The translations under genes and the position numbers were made by a program. Shown piece after piece: positions 31,301 to 32,265 of a DNA stretch of 32,265 nt. The stretch comes from Mycobacterium sp. E3198. GTDB lineage: Bacteria > Actinomycetota > Actinomycetes > Mycobacteriales > Mycobacteriaceae. The stretch lies in NCBI RefSeq assembly GCF_001667015.1, contig NZ_LZIS01000017.1, positions 1 to 32,265 of the forward strand. The letters run 5' to 3'. Below the pieces are notes generated by a model. It was not told where the DNA came from and made no database searches. It saw only the letters and a program-made list of their open reading frames with translations. Numbering within the stretch: the stretch's first letter is position 1; each line of letters starts with the position of its first letter.

Positions 31301-32265
31301 CTGCGAGGTCGCGCTGGACGACGCCCTGACCGCGGCGCGGCGCGCGCATGAACACCGCCGCGTAAACAACGTGTTGGCGAACGCGCCCCTCGCGGCGCTG
31401 TGGGGACCCAACCCCGTCCCGCGTGCGGGCGGGCGGTGCCTGGACGTGGTGCGGCTGCTGCGAATAACGACCGACTCCCCCGCCGTGGAGGCGACGTCGA
31501 CGCGGTGCCAGGCCGTGCTGGAGGCGTTCCGCGGCCGTGCCGCGGCGGCCCGCCGGATGATCGACTCGGCGCGGCGCACCGTCACCGAGCTAGGCCTGCG
31601 CCATGCGCTGCTCGAGGTCGAGCAGTTCGCCGGCATCGTCGAGCTGGTCGTGGATGAGCCCGCCGCAGCCGAGCCTCATCTGCTGAAGGCCTACAACGGC
31701 TTTCGCCGGATGGGCCTCGACGCCGACACCGCGGAGACCGCCGCGCTGCTGGGTCGGGCGTGCCTCTTGCTCGACCGGGATGCTGAGGCCGCCGAATTAT
31801 GTGCGGAGAGCGAGCGTCTCGCCGGACACGCGCTCAAGCCGTCAATCGCCTGGCGCACGCTGCGGGCGCAGCTGCTGGCACGCTCCGGCGATCACGGCGA
31901 GGCTCGGCGGATCGCCGAGGCCGCAGTCAGCCTGGCCGAGCGCACAGACGCGTTGGTCGACCACGGCGACGCGTGCCTGACGCTGGCAATGGTTGCGGGC
32001 GCTGCCGGGGATGTCTCCGGAGCGCGGGCCGCAGCCGAGCGGGCGGTCGGTTTGTACGAACGGAAAGGCGCTGCGGCACTGGCGGAGAAGGCACGCGTCG
32101 TTCTCGGCGAGCGCGACCAGTCGGCGGCCGCGGCGGCGCCGTCTGAAGCGCCTCTCGAAGGACTCGACAACGCATGCGTGCGAGCAGGTGAGCGCGTGCT
32201 CGCCGCGATCGCTCGCCAGACATGGGACGAGATCGCGCAGATGTACGCACCCAACGTTTTGATTG
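28329..32265 (+). CDS. Second SARP/BTAD-cyclase-STAND ATPase-TPR giant protein (3' end outside the window)
   Basis: The frame is open from GTG 28329 to the window end (1312 codons). It has the same domain order as the protein at 13640: winged helix, BTAD, class III cyclase (LLTDIEGST, IKTRGEGD, VNRAAR), ATPase (GEPGVGKT and LILDDLHW), TPR-like region, and the first half NTF2-like module (LDNACVRAGERV). The start VTTLHLVELGVLGPL matches the paralogue, and the upstream block is conserved. The GEG variation at the second cyclase metal site is shared, so it predates the duplication. The number of repeat modules cannot be known from this window. It follows the PE gene by 130 bp and probably has its own promoter. 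Like its paralogue it should be a cytoplasmic regulator coupling nucleotide binding, cyclase activity and DNA binding (inference). Confidence 0.85.
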   Translation, partial: MTTLHLVELGVLGPLEVRQAGLPVSVPGAKPRAILTMLGLHDGSVVSADSLVELLWGDDPPRTAAKALQTHISLLRRTLGDGFVLTQGAGWTLAETEVDAARYKTAARLGRDAAAADDDGRAVVCFDEALALWRGVPELPDGRRGTPEKTRWIEAHAALVEDRADALLATGRAAEIVGELEAAVADAPLRERRWGQLMLALYRAGRQGEALGAYQRARALLADELGVDPGPNLRRLEALIVAQDAALEAPATQRVSSVTRAVTFLLTDIEGSTAAWEANAGAMAVALARHDELVEQVVTSRGGRLIKTRGEGDATFSVFDRPSAAAAAAIELQDAVVHEPWALSQPMRIRVALHTGEAELRDGDYFGRAVNRAARLRSLAVGGQILCSGATAELVIDSLPDHVALADLGQRELRNLARPEHVFELRLATAGDHPQPASPDVPMERPALPAVLAGPGPFVGRGNELQRLLSVWQTVLAGGTSAVLIAGEPGVGKTRLAGEWSRQAYDQGALVIYGRCDEDLGAPYQPFAEALRALVPCLGAGGLRGLRGVEALLALVPGLTDILPDLAAPTRADPDTERYALFDAVVAVLGVVSASAPVVLILDDLHWAAKPTLLLLRHLLRFGERARVQIIGTYRSTDLDRAHPLAAMLADLHRDGSANRIQLSGLDEDDVTAYVAEAGYHDEELARALASVTGGNPFFLIEALRHVDESGGRWDQSTLPQGVREAVSRRLTRLLPETNKALAAAAVVGSRFDLELVERVVGDDLVDAFDEACKAGIVIEEPGGRYRFNHALVRQSLLAELPSVRRMRLHQRIAATLESQPGADDELLAELAHHYFECAWAGNAAKAVEYCRRAADQAMARLAYEGAADLYDHALHALEEIDDELPDRDDQAAELLVARCEALLAAGDVASAAGAVAQLQGTTVDSARLAAWATCFDGQLSMLIHPERLDEVEAALSAAAAKLAELDDAAGEAKAHTVRAGCLARLGRIGDCEVALDDALTAARRAHEHRRVNNVLANAPLAALWGPNPVPRAGGRCLDVVRLLRITTDSPAVEATSTRCQAVLEAFRGRAAAARRMIDSARRTVTELGLRHALLEVEQFAGIVELVVDEPAAAEPHLLKAYNGFRRMGLDADTAETAALLGRACLLLDRDAEAAELCAESERLAGHALKPSIAWRTLRAQLLARSGDHGEARRIAEAAVSLAERTDALVDHGDACLTLAMVAGAAGDVSGARAAAERAVGLYERKGAAALAEKARVVLGERDQSAAAAAPSEAPLEGLDNACVRAGERVLAAIARQTWDEIAQMYAPNVLI

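Larger units (their letters stand above)
28279..32265 (+). repeat. Long direct duplication, copy B
   Basis: This is the second copy of the promoter block and the first 1,300 or so codons of the giant gene, cut by the window end. A 65-bp run (31440-31504) is identical to 16751-16815, including synonymous positions, within flanks that differ at many third bases. Confidence 0.85.

Noticed and set aside
1..32265. Insertion sequences, tRNA or rRNA genes
   Set aside because: No transposase motif, terminal inverted repeat with target duplication, or RNA gene signature was recognised by eye. A dedicated search could still reveal a small one.

Overview
The window is GC-rich and codes densely on both strands. 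It carries a PE-family protein with a YxxxD export signal, a PknH/EmbR kinase-regulator pair, an Mpt64-like protein, a PknH-sensor-like lipoprotein and PknD-type NHL propellers. Together these point to a slow-growing Mycobacterium, most likely of the M. avium-complex type. The species is inferred, not proven.

Layout. (1) 1-2100: a probable gene remnant, a short-chain dehydrogenase and an EamA/DMT-type membrane protein. (2) 2122-4680, minus strand: a PknH-like Ser/Thr kinase followed by EmbR (winged helix, BTAD and FHA domains). (3) 4866-11213, plus strand: six consecutive exported proteins in two transcription units (4866-9104 and 9157-11213). They are two paralogous TolB-like propellers, two six-repeat NHL lipoproteins, an unknown secreted protein and an Mpt64-like protein. 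A triple direct repeat with an 11-bp period (CRCGCAAG core) precedes both units, which is the layout of sites bound by SARP/EmbR-type regulators. (4) 11336-12462: a two-gene RES toxin/antitoxin module with a leaderless promoter. (5) 12800-13501: a free-standing lipoprotein form of the PknH sensor domain. It has an 11-bp inverted repeat upstream and a 36-bp perfect palindrome inside its 5' coding region. (6) 13640-23539: a 3299-residue protein built of a SARP/BTAD head, a class III nucleotide cyclase, a STAND-type ATPase, a TPR-like region and then one half and seven full copies of a module of about 268 residues, each probably two NTF2/SnoaL-like folds. (7) 23523-27091, minus strand: a MerR-family regulator and a VIT-VWA-DUF4349 membrane protein. 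(8) 27188-28198: a PE protein whose C-terminal domain carries HEEVH. (9) 28329 to the window end: a second copy of the BTAD-cyclase-ATPase giant, cut off by the window edge.

How the parts may work together. The kinase would sense an extracellular signal through a six-cysteine ectodomain and phosphorylate the FHA protein EmbR. EmbR, or a related SARP, could then drive the exported propeller genes through the phased repeats. Sensor domains that are fused to kinases in M. tuberculosis (the NHL propeller of PknD and the C-domain of PknH) occur here as separate lipoproteins around a kinase with a different ectodomain. The two giant BTAD-cyclases share their own conserved promoter block with a different triple repeat of 11-bp period (TTKAMT), which suggests self- or cross-regulation. 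They lie in direct orientation 14,689 bp apart, flanking the VWA/MerR/PE genes, so recombination between them could delete or amplify that segment. Several genes (SDR, antitoxin, MerR, PE, possibly the giants) have a -10-like hexamer 6-7 nt before the start codon, which fits leaderless transcripts.
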